DNA of 44,727 nucleotides, from the NCBI GenBank assembly GCA_023414875.1, contig JAEZMV010000011.1:1-44727 (forward strand), in the 5' to 3' direction. Positions 1 to 6,767 of the stretch are shown here, in pieces. The first letter of the stretch is position 1, and each line of letters starts with the position of its first letter. The position numbers and the translations under genes were made by a program. Origin of the DNA: Bacillota bacterium. Lineage in GTDB: Bacteria; Bacillota; Clostridia; Lachnospirales; Lachnospiraceae. The notes under the pieces were generated by a model that was not told where the DNA came from, searched no databases, and saw only the letters and a list, made by a program, of their open reading frames with translations.

Positions 1-42
1 CTTTCCTTCGGTCATTCTGACCGGTTCACGTTTTTTTGCCAT
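1..42 (-). CDS. IS256-family transposase, N-terminus only (runs off the window)
   Basis: Only the first 14 codons are in the window, on the minus strand: MAKKREPVRMTEGK. An AGGAGG ribosome-binding site lies just upstream (complement of 50-56). The N-terminus resembles IS256-type (mutator-family) transposases of Lachnospiraceae, which carry a similar MTEGKRNII start. IS256 transposases are DDE enzymes of about 400 aa, so nearly all of this one lies outside. The call rests on 14 residues plus the terminal-repeat-like sequence at 107-127, so it is moderate. Confidence 0.55.
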   Translation of the reverse strand, partial: MAKKREPVRMTEGK

Positions 43-127
43 AATAAAAGGCCTCCTATGATATTTTTATTTTATCATAGAAAGCCTTAGCGAAATACTT
101 ATTTTACAGACTTTATTTCACAGTCTC
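1..127 (-). mobile_element. Left end of a probable IS256-family insertion sequence
   Basis: Upstream of the transposase start, the minus strand at 127-107 reads GAGACTGTGAAATAAAGTCT, which looks like an IS256-type terminal inverted repeat (GA-ACTGTG followed by AAGTCTGT). The distance from this repeat to the start codon (about 85 nt) fits this family. The matching right end and the 8-9-bp target duplication lie outside the window, so the boundary at about 127 is inferred. Confidence 0.45.
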
Positions 128-134
128 AATATAA

Positions 135-177
135 AAGGGTGCAGGCATCGCCAAATTATTTCGACGCCTGCACCCTT
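135..177 (-). terminator. Intrinsic terminator of the histidine-phosphatase gene
   Basis: A perfect 12-bp stem (135-146 with 166-177) around a 19-nt loop is followed on the minus strand by TTTTAT. It lies 24 nt beyond the stop of the minus-strand gene at 201. Confidence 0.8.
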
Positions 178-200
178 ATTTCTTGCGCTACAAAACTGAT

Positions 201-821
201 CTATTCACTTAATCTAGAATATGACATGTCACTTAAGCGTTTTATGATGCGTTTCCCATCCTCATTTTGATATAAGAAGGATACCCCGGCAGCCATTCCA
301 AATAGATCACATTGATTAAGCATTTCTGCTTCTAAACCAATCCACATTGCATTAAAAAGACTCAAAGTATCACCATGAGAAACTAGGATAAAATTCTCGT
401 CCTTACTTTCGATAATATCCTTAAAAAACGGTGTCAACCTTTTCCATGTATCACGTCGCGATTCAGAATTCTTAAAGGCTTTATCATCAACTGTTTTTTC
501 CCATATAATAGTATTAGCATGTGCCCACTCAACTGATTTTCCAACTGCCTCACCAAGATTACGCTCTCTCAAAACATTTGTCAATTCATAGTTTATATCT
601 AAATGTCTTGCTACAATTTCTGCGGTGTGTCTAGCACGAAGCAAATCAGAAGAAATCATTCTATATTTATTACCTGATAATTCTTTAGCTAAATTTCTAC
701 CAATGTTATCTGCCTGATTAATGCCTAACTCCGTTAGATCCCAATCTGTCCATGAACCAATCATACCGTTGGTATGGTGTATGGATTGTGTATGTTGAAT
801 TGTAATAATATTTTTCACCAT
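201..821 (-). CDS. Histidine phosphatase family protein (RHG motif altered to QHT)
   Basis: This protein of about 206 aa has the phosphoglycerate-mutase/histidine-phosphatase fold. The catalytic His10 sits in IQHTQS, the second-half signature SSDLLRARHTA is present, an acidic LRERNLGE segment follows, and the second catalytic His lies in LVSHGD. The usual RHG reads QHT here, so the phosphate-binding Arg is replaced by Gln. Some clostridial proteins share this variant by recollection. The substrate is unknown. A longer frame reaches 890, but GGAGG lies only 3 nt from the ATG at 821 and 6 nt from an in-frame GTG at 818, so the true start is one of those two. The gene is monocistronic with its own terminator at 135-177. 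Confidence 0.8.
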   Translation of the reverse strand: MVKNIITIQHTQSIHHTNGMIGSWTDWDLTELGINQADNIGRNLAKELSGNKYRMISSDLLRARHTAEIVARHLDINYELTNVLRERNLGEAVGKSVEWAHANTIIWEKTVDDKAFKNSESRRDTWKRLTPFFKDIIESKDENFILVSHGDTLSLFNAMWIGLEAEMLNQCDLFGMAAGVSFLYQNEDGKRIIKRLSDMSYSRLSE

Positions 822-975
822 GAGCCTCCAATCATTTTTATACTGATGAATTTCCTCTTTGTGCGGGAAAATCTCATAGAAAATCTGCATTCTAATAAGA
901 GAAGTAACTATAATATATTATGCATGATAATTAGATGCCTCTAAGATGTAATATATTATGTGCATCGATTCGTCC

Positions 976-1923
976 TTACACCGTACGTAATCTTTTTGCA
1001 AATTCTATCAGATGCGATTCATCCGTACCACAGCAACCACCATATATTTTCAAAGGAAATTCATTATGAAGGCATACTACTTCATTAGCTAATTCATCAG
1101 CTTTTGAAGATATTGTTTCAGATGGTTTATCTAATTCTTCTGGAGATAAATATGCTGCATTTGCTTGAATTCCCTTAAAGCGGCTTTTGACTAAAGCTGT
1201 ATTGTTTTGTTGCAAGGCATGTTTTAATATTCTAGGATGAACACAATTAGTCATATAGCATAATGGGTGTTTGACCGTTGAATTGTCAACTGCCGCGATC
1301 GCCTCGTGAATAGAATGTCCATCCGGAATTAATCCATTTTCACGAATCATAAAACTAACTAAATAGGGAATCTCACTTTTTTCAATCTCTGCTGCTATCC
1401 CAATGGTTTCATTCACTGTCGGCATCAAAGAAGCAAATATAAAGTCAAGATCTGCTTGCATAAGAGCGTCAATTTGCCATGAGTGGAAATCGATTGCCTC
1501 CTCCTTTGACAGGCTGCCTAAGCCTGTATATCCATCACCTTTACAGCCTATACAACCGCCAATATAGGCTTCGCAATTGTACTTAGCTATGATCTCTTTC
1601 AAAAAATCCGCGTAATCCTTCATTACATTTTTATCTTTATAAGGTGAAGCAAATACTCTTTCTTTATTTGCACGTCTTGTATTTGTCATGAGCAAAATAG
1701 GCAGAGAAAAATCCAGAGCAACTTGTAGGTATTGCCCGTAGATAACTTCGAGTGTTTTCCTACCTGCTTTATCATAAATAAGGTTTGCGTTCATGATTTG
1801 CTTATCCGGTATAATACCAAATTCATTTGAGACCCTCAATCCAACAGCACCTTCTGTTAGAATTAAGGGTGAATTGTTATAGCAGTCAATAAAATTTTTT
1901 ATGGAAATAATGCTCACCCCCAC
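976..1923 (-). CDS. Homocysteine S-methyltransferase family protein
   Basis: A 315-aa zinc-dependent methyltransferase of the Pcv/BHMT/MetH-N barrel family. The zinc-binding cysteines are visible: Cys227 in MTNCVHP and Cys297-Cys298 in YGGCCGTDESH. The barrel start LTEGAVGLR matches the family's 'DGG' strand. Members transfer a methyl group from betaine, S-methylmethionine or a similar donor to homocysteine; the donor here cannot be told. The start is uncertain: GTG at 1923 and GTG at 1917 are in frame, no clear Shine-Dalgarno precedes either, and the GGGGGTGAG at that spot could itself be the SD for a non-ATG start a few codons on. No SAM riboswitch or T-box is visible upstream. Confidence 0.85.
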   Translation of the reverse strand: MGVSIISIKNFIDCYNNSPLILTEGAVGLRVSNEFGIIPDKQIMNANLIYDKAGRKTLEVIYGQYLQVALDFSLPILLMTNTRRANKERVFASPYKDKNVMKDYADFLKEIIAKYNCEAYIGGCIGCKGDGYTGLGSLSKEEAIDFHSWQIDALMQADLDFIFASLMPTVNETIGIAAEIEKSEIPYLVSFMIRENGLIPDGHSIHEAIAAVDNSTVKHPLCYMTNCVHPRILKHALQQNNTALVKSRFKGIQANAAYLSPEELDKPSETISSKADELANEVVCLHNEFPLKIYGGCCGTDESHLIEFAKRLRTV

Positions 1924-1995
1924 AGTATATGAGATATCAATGTTTTGTCATTGTATCATTAAGATTCTAACAAATCGCAATTGCTACGGAATATG

Positions 1996-2043
1996 AATCG
2001 CTATATAAATAGTAATACAAATCGCTATATAAATAATAATACA
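1996..2043. repeat. Two tandem copies of a 24-bp AT-rich unit
   Basis: The unit AATCGCTATATAAATAGTAA+TACA at 1996-2019 is repeated at 2020-2043 with a single G-to-A change. It lies in the 737-base gene-free stretch 1924-2660. No function can be assigned. Confidence 0.7.
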
Positions 2044-2252
2044 TTTTATATCAAAAATATACCAGTATAAATTAAGATACTTCATATAGACATAAATAGG
2101 CTTTTATGGATATATAGACAACTACCCGAAATGATAGAACTTGAGGACGTAACAGATATATTTAAAAATAGAAAGAAATAAATTTTCATCATGAGAATGC
2201 TTCATAATATATCTTATCGTATGAAACCATATCTCTATCCTTTCCGACTAAC

Positions 2253-2547
2253 AGGTTTGAGCTATCAGACGGGGAGTCTTGAGGGGTCGGGGAAACCATT
2301 TGATAAGTGCGTGCAGTACTTAGGCTCTGGGGAAGCGATCAGATAAGACGTGCGATAATTCGCACGAGCGCAAATGTTTGACGAGGAGGAGAAAGGAAAA
2401 AGCTACTGTGTAGGTTTATCCTTTCTCCTCCGAGGAGTTTTTGCGCGTTCTTATCGAAACAAGCGAACACAGAGCCTTAGAACTGCTAGCACGATTCAAC
2501 CGGTTTCCCCGACCCCTCAAGGCTTCCTGCCTGCTAGCTCAAACCGT
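2253..2547. repeat. Palindromic element A1: long imperfect inverted repeat (~295 bp)
   Basis: Both arms (about 140 nt each) are complementary along most of their length. The outer block GGTTTGAGCTA (2253-) pairs with TAGCTCAAACC (-2545). Next, TTGAGGGGTCGGGGAAACC pairs with GGTTTCCCCGACCCCTCAA. Then TTAGGCTCTG pairs with CAGAGCCTTA, and GGAGGAGAAAGGA pairs with TCCTTTCTCCTCC at the centre. It is far too long for a terminator and has no T tract. The segment GTACTTAGGCTCTG is shared with elements A2 and A3. It has no open frame. This element is the main content of the 1924-2660 gap; the rest is AT-rich with nothing else recognised. Confidence 0.85.
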
Positions 2548-2660
2548 CCCTAGAAAGACATCTAGAGCCCATTCAAAATTCAGGTATTGATAAGGATACA
2601 ATTGTATGTTATACTTTACAGCAAAAATTAGCTATGGCTTTGCCCGGAAAGAGGTATGCG

Positions 2661-3851
2661 ATGATTTCAGAGAAAATGAGTGTATTAGTAAAGAATAGCT
2701 CGGTAATTAGGGCTATGTTTGAAGAGGGAAAACGTTTAGCAGGCATCTATGGCGCAGAAAATGTATTTGATTTCAGCTTAGGAAATCCTAGTGTTGAACC
2801 TCCGATTGAGATAAAAGAAGCACTACTTCAAATCATCAACGAGGAAAGTCCAAATCTTGTACACGGATACATGAATAATTCGGGCTATGAAGATGTAAGA
2901 GAGAAAATAGCAGAGCATATTAACCATAATTTCCAAACAGCCTTTCATAGTGATAATATAATTATGACTGTGGGAGCTGCCGGTGGATTAAATGTTATCT
3001 TAAAGACCATTATCAATCCCGGTGATGAAGTAATCGTATTTGCACCATTCTTCGGAGAATACCGCAACTATGTCAGTAACTTCGATGGAAAGCTGGTTGC
3101 CATAACACCGAATACTGTGGATTTCCAGCCGAACCTGGTAGAATTTGAACAAAAAATTACGCAAAATACAAAAGCGGTTATTGTGAATACACCGAATAAT
3201 CCAACCGGAGTCGTATATTCCGAGAAGACAATTATAGAATTAGCGGATATCTTGAATAGAAAACAGAAGGAATTTGGTACTTCCATTTATCTGATCTCCG
3301 ATGAACCCTATCGTGAACTAGCCTACGATGGTGTAGAGGTACCTTATCTTACAAAGTATTATAATAATACAATAATAGGCTATTCGTTCAGTAAATCACT
3401 TTCCCTGCCGGGAGAGCGTATTGGATATCTGGTAATTCCGGAGCAGATAGACGATTATAAGAATATGGTCGAGGCAGCAAATGTAGCGAACCGAATCCTG
3501 GGATATGTGAATGCACCTTCCCTGATTCAAAGAGCAGTAGCGAAATGCCTGGAAGCTAAAGTAGATATTGAGCTATATAATCGTAATCGTGAGCTGCTTT
3601 ATAATAACTTGATTTCCTACGGCTTTCAATGTGTGAAACCTGAGGGAGCGTTTTACTTATTTGTAAAGGCGTTGGAGGAGGACGATAAAGCATTTGCAGA
3701 GGCAGCGAAGAAGCATAACCTTCTCATTGTTCCCGGCTCCTCCTTTGGATGTCCCGGCTATTGCAGAATAGCTTATTGTGTCGATTATAACATGATTGAG
3801 AGAGCTCTTCCAAAATTTAAAAAGTTAGCCGAGGAGTACGCAGCTAAATAA
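2661..3851 (+). CDS. PLP-dependent class I/II aminotransferase (aspartate aminotransferase-like)
   Basis: A 396-aa fold-type I aminotransferase. Visible landmarks are FSLGNPSV near the N-terminus, NTPNNPTG (176-183), SDEPYREL with the cofactor-binding Asp and Tyr (214-217), the Schiff-base lysine K245 in YSFSKSLSLPGERIGY, and an Arg near the C-terminus (CRIAY). Substrate specificity cannot be read from this; aspartate or aromatic amino acid transamination is likely. An in-frame ATG exists at 2634, but GAGG (2651-2654) is 6 nt from the ATG at 2661, and MISEKMSVLVKNSS matches how relatives begin. A second aminotransferase (hisC) follows after an 85-bp hairpin and a leader ORF. Confidence 0.88.
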   Translation: MISEKMSVLVKNSSVIRAMFEEGKRLAGIYGAENVFDFSLGNPSVEPPIEIKEALLQIINEESPNLVHGYMNNSGYEDVREKIAEHINHNFQTAFHSDNIIMTVGAAGGLNVILKTIINPGDEVIVFAPFFGEYRNYVSNFDGKLVAITPNTVDFQPNLVEFEQKITQNTKAVIVNTPNNPTGVVYSEKTIIELADILNRKQKEFGTSIYLISDEPYRELAYDGVEVPYLTKYYNNTIIGYSFSKSLSLPGERIGYLVIPEQIDDYKNMVEAANVANRILGYVNAPSLIQRAVAKCLEAKVDIELYNRNRELLYNNLISYGFQCVKPEGAFYLFVKALEEDDKAFAEAAKKHNLLIVPGSSFGCPGYCRIAYCVDYNMIERALPKFKKLAEEYAAK

Positions 3852-3873
3852 AAATAGAAATTAATCTGTATAG

Positions 3874-3958
3874 GGTAAGTGCGAAGCTTTATAACTGAAT
3901 CTGTTTTATGTATATACTTTACATAAAATCTCATAATCCAGATAGTTTCGCAGTTACC
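3874..3958. repeat. Imperfect 85-nt hairpin between the aminotransferase gene and hisC
   Basis: GGTAAGTGCGAAGCT (3874-) faces AGTTTCGCAGTTACC (-3958), and an inner TTTTATGTA faces TTACATAAAA. There is no T tract, so it is not a standard terminator. It could be an RNA-stabilising or transcript-processing structure, or a small palindromic repeat. Confidence 0.6.
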
Positions 3959-3989
3959 TAAATAAATCATAATTGAAAGGAAAAGTATC

Positions 3990-4028
3990 ATGCGGTCAAG
4001 CCGTCCTATGATGCAGTATAGAAAATGA
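3990..4028 (+). CDS. 12-codon leader ORF coupled to hisC
   Basis: GAAAGG at 3975-3980 sits 9 nt before ATG at 3990. The frame encodes MRSSRPMMQYRK and stops at TGA 4026-4028, overlapping the hisC start as ATGA. hisC has no Shine-Dalgarno of its own, since its upstream region is inside this ORF. Ribosomes probably load here and re-initiate on hisC. The peptide has no His run, so a classical his attenuator is not indicated. Confidence 0.55.
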   Translation: MRSSRPMMQYRK

Positions 4029-5080
4029 AGCCATGGGAGAATAATATTCGTAAGGTCATACCCTATGTTCCCGGTGAGCAACCAAACATTGCGGGCATGG
4101 TTAAATTGAATACCAATGAGAATCCTTATCCGCCGGCGCCGGGAGTACAAAGAGTTCTAAGTGGAATAGATACAGCTGCTTTGAGATTATATCCCGATCC
4201 GACTATCAAATTACTGGTAGAAGAATTGGCTGGGTTTTATCATTTGAACAATGATCAGGTATTTGTCGGTGTTGGCTCAGATGATGTATTAGCGATGGCA
4301 TTCCTGACATTTTTTAATTCTGAAAAGCCGATACTTTTTCCGGATATTACTTATTCCTTTTATCCGGTCTGGTGCGATTTGTATCGAATTCCTTACCAGA
4401 CACAGCCTCTGGATGAGAATTTTTGTATCATAAAAGAGGATTATTATAAAGATAATGGCGGAGTTATATTAGCCAATCCAAATGCACCGACTTCATTGTA
4501 CGAAGAGTTATCAGTGATAGAGGATATTCTTGCGCATAACCAGGAAGTAATAGTAATCATAGATGAGGCTTATATCGATTTTGCAGGTAAATCAGCGACA
4601 GAGCTGATATCAAAATATGAGAATTTGTTAGTTGTTCAAACCTTTTCAAAATCAAGGTCTATGGCAGGTATGCGAATTGGTTATGCTATGGGGAATCCGG
4701 CATTGATTAAAGCCTTGAATGATGTAAAGTACTCCTTTAATTCCTATACGATGAATTATACAGCTATTCTTGCCGGTGTAGAAGCCGTTAAGGATAAATT
4801 ATATTTTGAAGAGGGGATCCAAAAAATAATTGCAACCAGAGAGAGAACAGCAAAGAGGTTAATGGAGCTTGGTTTTTCATGCCCCAAATCAGGTGCTAAC
4901 TTCCTCTTTGCTACACATAACAAGATACCCGCGAAGGATATTTTTGAAGCTCTGCGTGGTGATAATATCTATGTACGATACTTTAATTTACCCCGAATCA
5001 ATAATTATCTTAGAATTTCTATCGGAACCGACGAAGAAATGGATCAATTAATAACTTTTTTATTAAAATATTTTAAGTAA
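4025..5080 (+). CDS. hisC: Histidinol-phosphate aminotransferase
   Basis: A 351-aa PLP enzyme that converts imidazole acetol phosphate to histidinol phosphate. It may also serve aromatic amino acids, as in organisms whose HisC is outside the his operon. HisC hallmarks include the N-terminus with VIPYVPGEQP and KLNTNENPYPP, SDDVL for cofactor phosphate, NPNAPTS (151-157), DEAYIDF (180-186) and the PLP lysine K209 in QTFSKSRSMAGMRIGYAMG. Length is normal. No other his genes are present, so it is a stand-alone copy. The start overlaps the stop of the 12-codon ORF at 3990-4028 by ATGA. Confidence 0.92.
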   Translation: MKPWENNIRKVIPYVPGEQPNIAGMVKLNTNENPYPPAPGVQRVLSGIDTAALRLYPDPTIKLLVEELAGFYHLNNDQVFVGVGSDDVLAMAFLTFFNSEKPILFPDITYSFYPVWCDLYRIPYQTQPLDENFCIIKEDYYKDNGGVILANPNAPTSLYEELSVIEDILAHNQEVIVIIDEAYIDFAGKSATELISKYENLLVVQTFSKSRSMAGMRIGYAMGNPALIKALNDVKYSFNSYTMNYTAILAGVEAVKDKLYFEEGIQKIIATRERTAKRLMELGFSCPKSGANFLFATHNKIPAKDIFEALRGDNIYVRYFNLPRINNYLRISIGTDEEMDQLITFLLKYFK

Positions 5081-5174
5081 ATAGATAGAAATGATACTAA
5101 ATACCTGTTTATATTGATTTGATTTTAGGTTATGATATCCATATATAAGAACCCGGCCAGGAGGAAATTTAGAG

Positions 5175-5576
5175 ATGAGAATTTTGATCGCAGAAGATGA
5201 CTTTATTAGCAGGAAATACATGATGAGATTCCTGTCAAAATATGGTGAATGCGATGTGACCGTGGATGGGACAGAAGCGATAGAGGCATTTATTATGGCA
5301 TTAGAAAACGGTGAAGGATACGATCTGATATGTCTAGATATTATGATGCCGGTCGTGGATGGTTATCAGGCTTTACAAAGGATCAGAGAAGTCGAAAAAG
5401 AAAGAGGAATCCCCGAAGAAAAAGCGGTTAAGATTATTATGACAACAGCATTAAGTGAAGGAAAAAATGTTATGAAGGCATTTAGTCTTGGCTGTACTGC
5501 ATATGCGGGTAAACCCATTGATCAAGAGAAATTTGAGAATGAATTAAGAAAACTGGATTTGATCAGGAGCAATTAG
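5175..5576 (+). CDS. Stand-alone CheY-like response regulator receiver
   Basis: A 133-aa protein that consists only of a receiver domain. The acidic pocket is E7-D8-D9, the phospho-acceptor is D55 in LICLDIMMP, the switch threonine lies in IMTTALS (about 90-91) and the conserved lysine is K113 in AGKPID. It has no output domain, so it must act through a partner protein. AGGAGG (5158-5163) lies 11 nt upstream of the ATG at 5175. Its stop is followed 2 nt later by the queH start, so the two are probably co-transcribed. No histidine kinase is adjacent. The linkage to queH looks like convenience rather than shared function. Confidence 0.88.
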   Translation: MRILIAEDDFISRKYMMRFLSKYGECDVTVDGTEAIEAFIMALENGEGYDLICLDIMMPVVDGYQALQRIREVEKERGIPEEKAVKIIMTTALSEGKNVMKAFSLGCTAYAGKPIDQEKFENELRKLDLIRSN

Positions 5577-5578
5577 TA

Positions 5579-6196
5579 ATGAATTATCAGAAAGAGTTAG
5601 ATAAAATAATAGAACAGCTTACTGCTATTGGATACAGGCCAAAGCTATTAATTCATAGTTGCTGCGCACCATGTAGCAGCTATGTTTTAGAGTATTTATC
5701 TAATTATTTTGATATCACAATATATTATTATAATCCGAATATCTACCCGGAACAGGAATACAATAGAAGGGTAGAGGAACAGCAAGCTTTAATCAAGGCT
5801 ATGTCCTTGCCCTCAGAGATTAGTTTTATGCAAGGAGAATATAACACCGCCTATTATTATGAACAGATTAAGGGGCTCGAAGCGGAACCGGAGGGCGGAA
5901 AGCGCTGTTTTGCTTGCTATGAACTTCGCTTGAAGGAAGCGGCAAAACTGGCTGCAAACCATGGCTTTAATTTTTTTACGACTACGTTATCCATCAGCCC
6001 GCATAAAAATGCGGACAAATTAAACGAAATTGGATTAAAGCAGGCTGCATTGCATGGAGTAAACTACCTTCCATCTGATTTTAAAAAGAAGAATGGGTAT
6101 AAGAGATCGATTGAATTATCAAAGGAGTATAATTTGTACCGTCAGGATTACTGCGGATGCGTTTTCTCCATGAAAAACCGGGAAGACAGAGAATAA
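5579..6196 (+). CDS. queH: Epoxyqueuosine reductase QueH
   Basis: A 205-aa QueH (DUF208) protein that reduces epoxyqueuosine to queuosine in the tRNA wobble position, the cobalamin-independent alternative to QueG. All cysteine motifs are present: HSCCAPC (C28, C29, C32), RCFACYELRL (C110, C113) and QDYCGC (C192, C194), which bind the iron-sulfur cluster and an additional metal. YYYNPNIYP is also typical. It starts 2 nt after the receiver gene's stop and ends before a strong terminator at 6216-6256. Confidence 0.92.
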   Translation: MNYQKELDKIIEQLTAIGYRPKLLIHSCCAPCSSYVLEYLSNYFDITIYYYNPNIYPEQEYNRRVEEQQALIKAMSLPSEISFMQGEYNTAYYYEQIKGLEAEPEGGKRCFACYELRLKEAAKLAANHGFNFFTTTLSISPHKNADKLNEIGLKQAALHGVNYLPSDFKKKNGYKRSIELSKEYNLYRQDYCGCVFSMKNREDRE

Positions 6197-6215
6197 ACGG
6201 AAACTACTAATAAGA

Positions 6216-6256
6216 GCCTAAGGATGACTGATGTGCAGCGATCCTTAGGCTTTTTT
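6216..6256 (+). terminator. Intrinsic terminator after queH
   Basis: A perfect 10-bp stem GCCTAAGGAT / ATCCTTAGGC with a 14-15-nt loop is followed by six T residues. Confidence 0.9.
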
Positions 6257-6319
6257 ATTCATTTGGATGCGCACTCGACGCGAAGCGCATATAAATATGC
6301 GTAAGGAAATTATCATTTC

Positions 6320-6360
6320 GTGAACGCGTTCTGCGCGGAGAGTCTGCTTTGCAGACTCTT
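6320..6360. repeat. Dispersed repeat B1 (41 nt, GC-rich palindromic)
   Basis: GTGAACGCGTTCTGCGCG followed by AGAGTCTGCTTTGCAGACTCT, the latter an inverted repeat. The same 41-nt sequence with about six differences recurs at 21829-21869, and a diverged form at 18763-18840. The block begins upstream at about 6266 with GGATGCGCACTCGACGCG, also present in B2. It lies between the queH terminator and the feo promoter and is much more GC-rich than its surroundings. Together with the promoter and Fur box this accounts for the gap 6197-6542. Confidence 0.7.
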
Positions 6361-6437
6361 TGTTATTATTTCATATTTTTTGTTACTAAAGACTAAAATA
6401 TATAAAGGATAGCTATAAATTATGGATATTTATTCGG

Positions 6438-6466
6438 TTGACAAAATGAGATATCAAGACTATAAT
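6438..6466 (+). promoter_or_regulatory. Sigma-A promoter of feoAB
   Basis: An exact consensus promoter: TTGACA at 6438-6443, a 17-nt spacer, and TATAAT at 6461-6466. The predicted start is at about 6473, immediately before the Fur box. Confidence 0.9.
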
Positions 6467-6475
6467 AAAAGCAAA

Positions 6476-6490
6476 TGATAATTATTATCA
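6476..6490. promoter_or_regulatory. Fur box (exact 7-1-7)
   Basis: TGATAATTATTATCA matches the Bacillus-type 7-1-7 Fur operator TGATAAT-N-ATTATCA at every position. It covers the predicted start site of the feoAB promoter, so iron-loaded Fur should block transcription. Confidence 0.9.
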
Positions 6491-6542
6491 ATAAGAAAAT
6501 TACATAAGATGCTTGAAAGCAAAAGCAGAGAGGATGTACGAT

Positions 6543-6767
6543 ATGACATTACAGGATGCTAAAATAGGTGTTATCTATACGGTGAAGTCTCTGAACCTGG
6601 ATCAGGCTACCATGCGTAGGCTGGAGGCTTTAGGTCTGACCAAAGGAACTAGTATAAAGGTGCTTAACCGTAACCGTGGTGGTTCCATTATATTAATGGT
6701 GAGAGGAAGCCGCTTGGCGCTGGGAAGTAAAATTGCAGAAACGATACATATGAAGGAGGCATCATGA
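6543..6767 (+). CDS. feoA: FeoA domain protein, ferrous iron transport
   Basis: A small SH3-like FeoA protein of 74 aa that works with the FeoB Fe(II) permease on its cytoplasmic side. Typical features are MTLQDAKIGVIYTVKSL, a RRLEALGLTKGT turn, and RGSRLALGSKIAETI at the end. A longer frame begins at a TTG (6513), but AGAGAGG at 6527-6533 is placed 9 nt before ATG 6543, and MTLQDAKIG is the usual family start. ATG at 6534 is also in frame but lies directly on the SD. Its stop overlaps the feoB start (ATGA), indicating translational coupling. Regulated by the promoter and Fur box at 6438-6490. Confidence 0.92.
   Translation: MTLQDAKIGVIYTVKSLNLDQATMRRLEALGLTKGTSIKVLNRNRGGSIILMVRGSRLALGSKIAETIHMKEAS

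Noticed and set aside
1924..2250. SAM riboswitch or T-box before the homocysteine methyltransferase gene
   Set aside because: No k-turn/SAM-I core, no T-box sequence on the minus strand.
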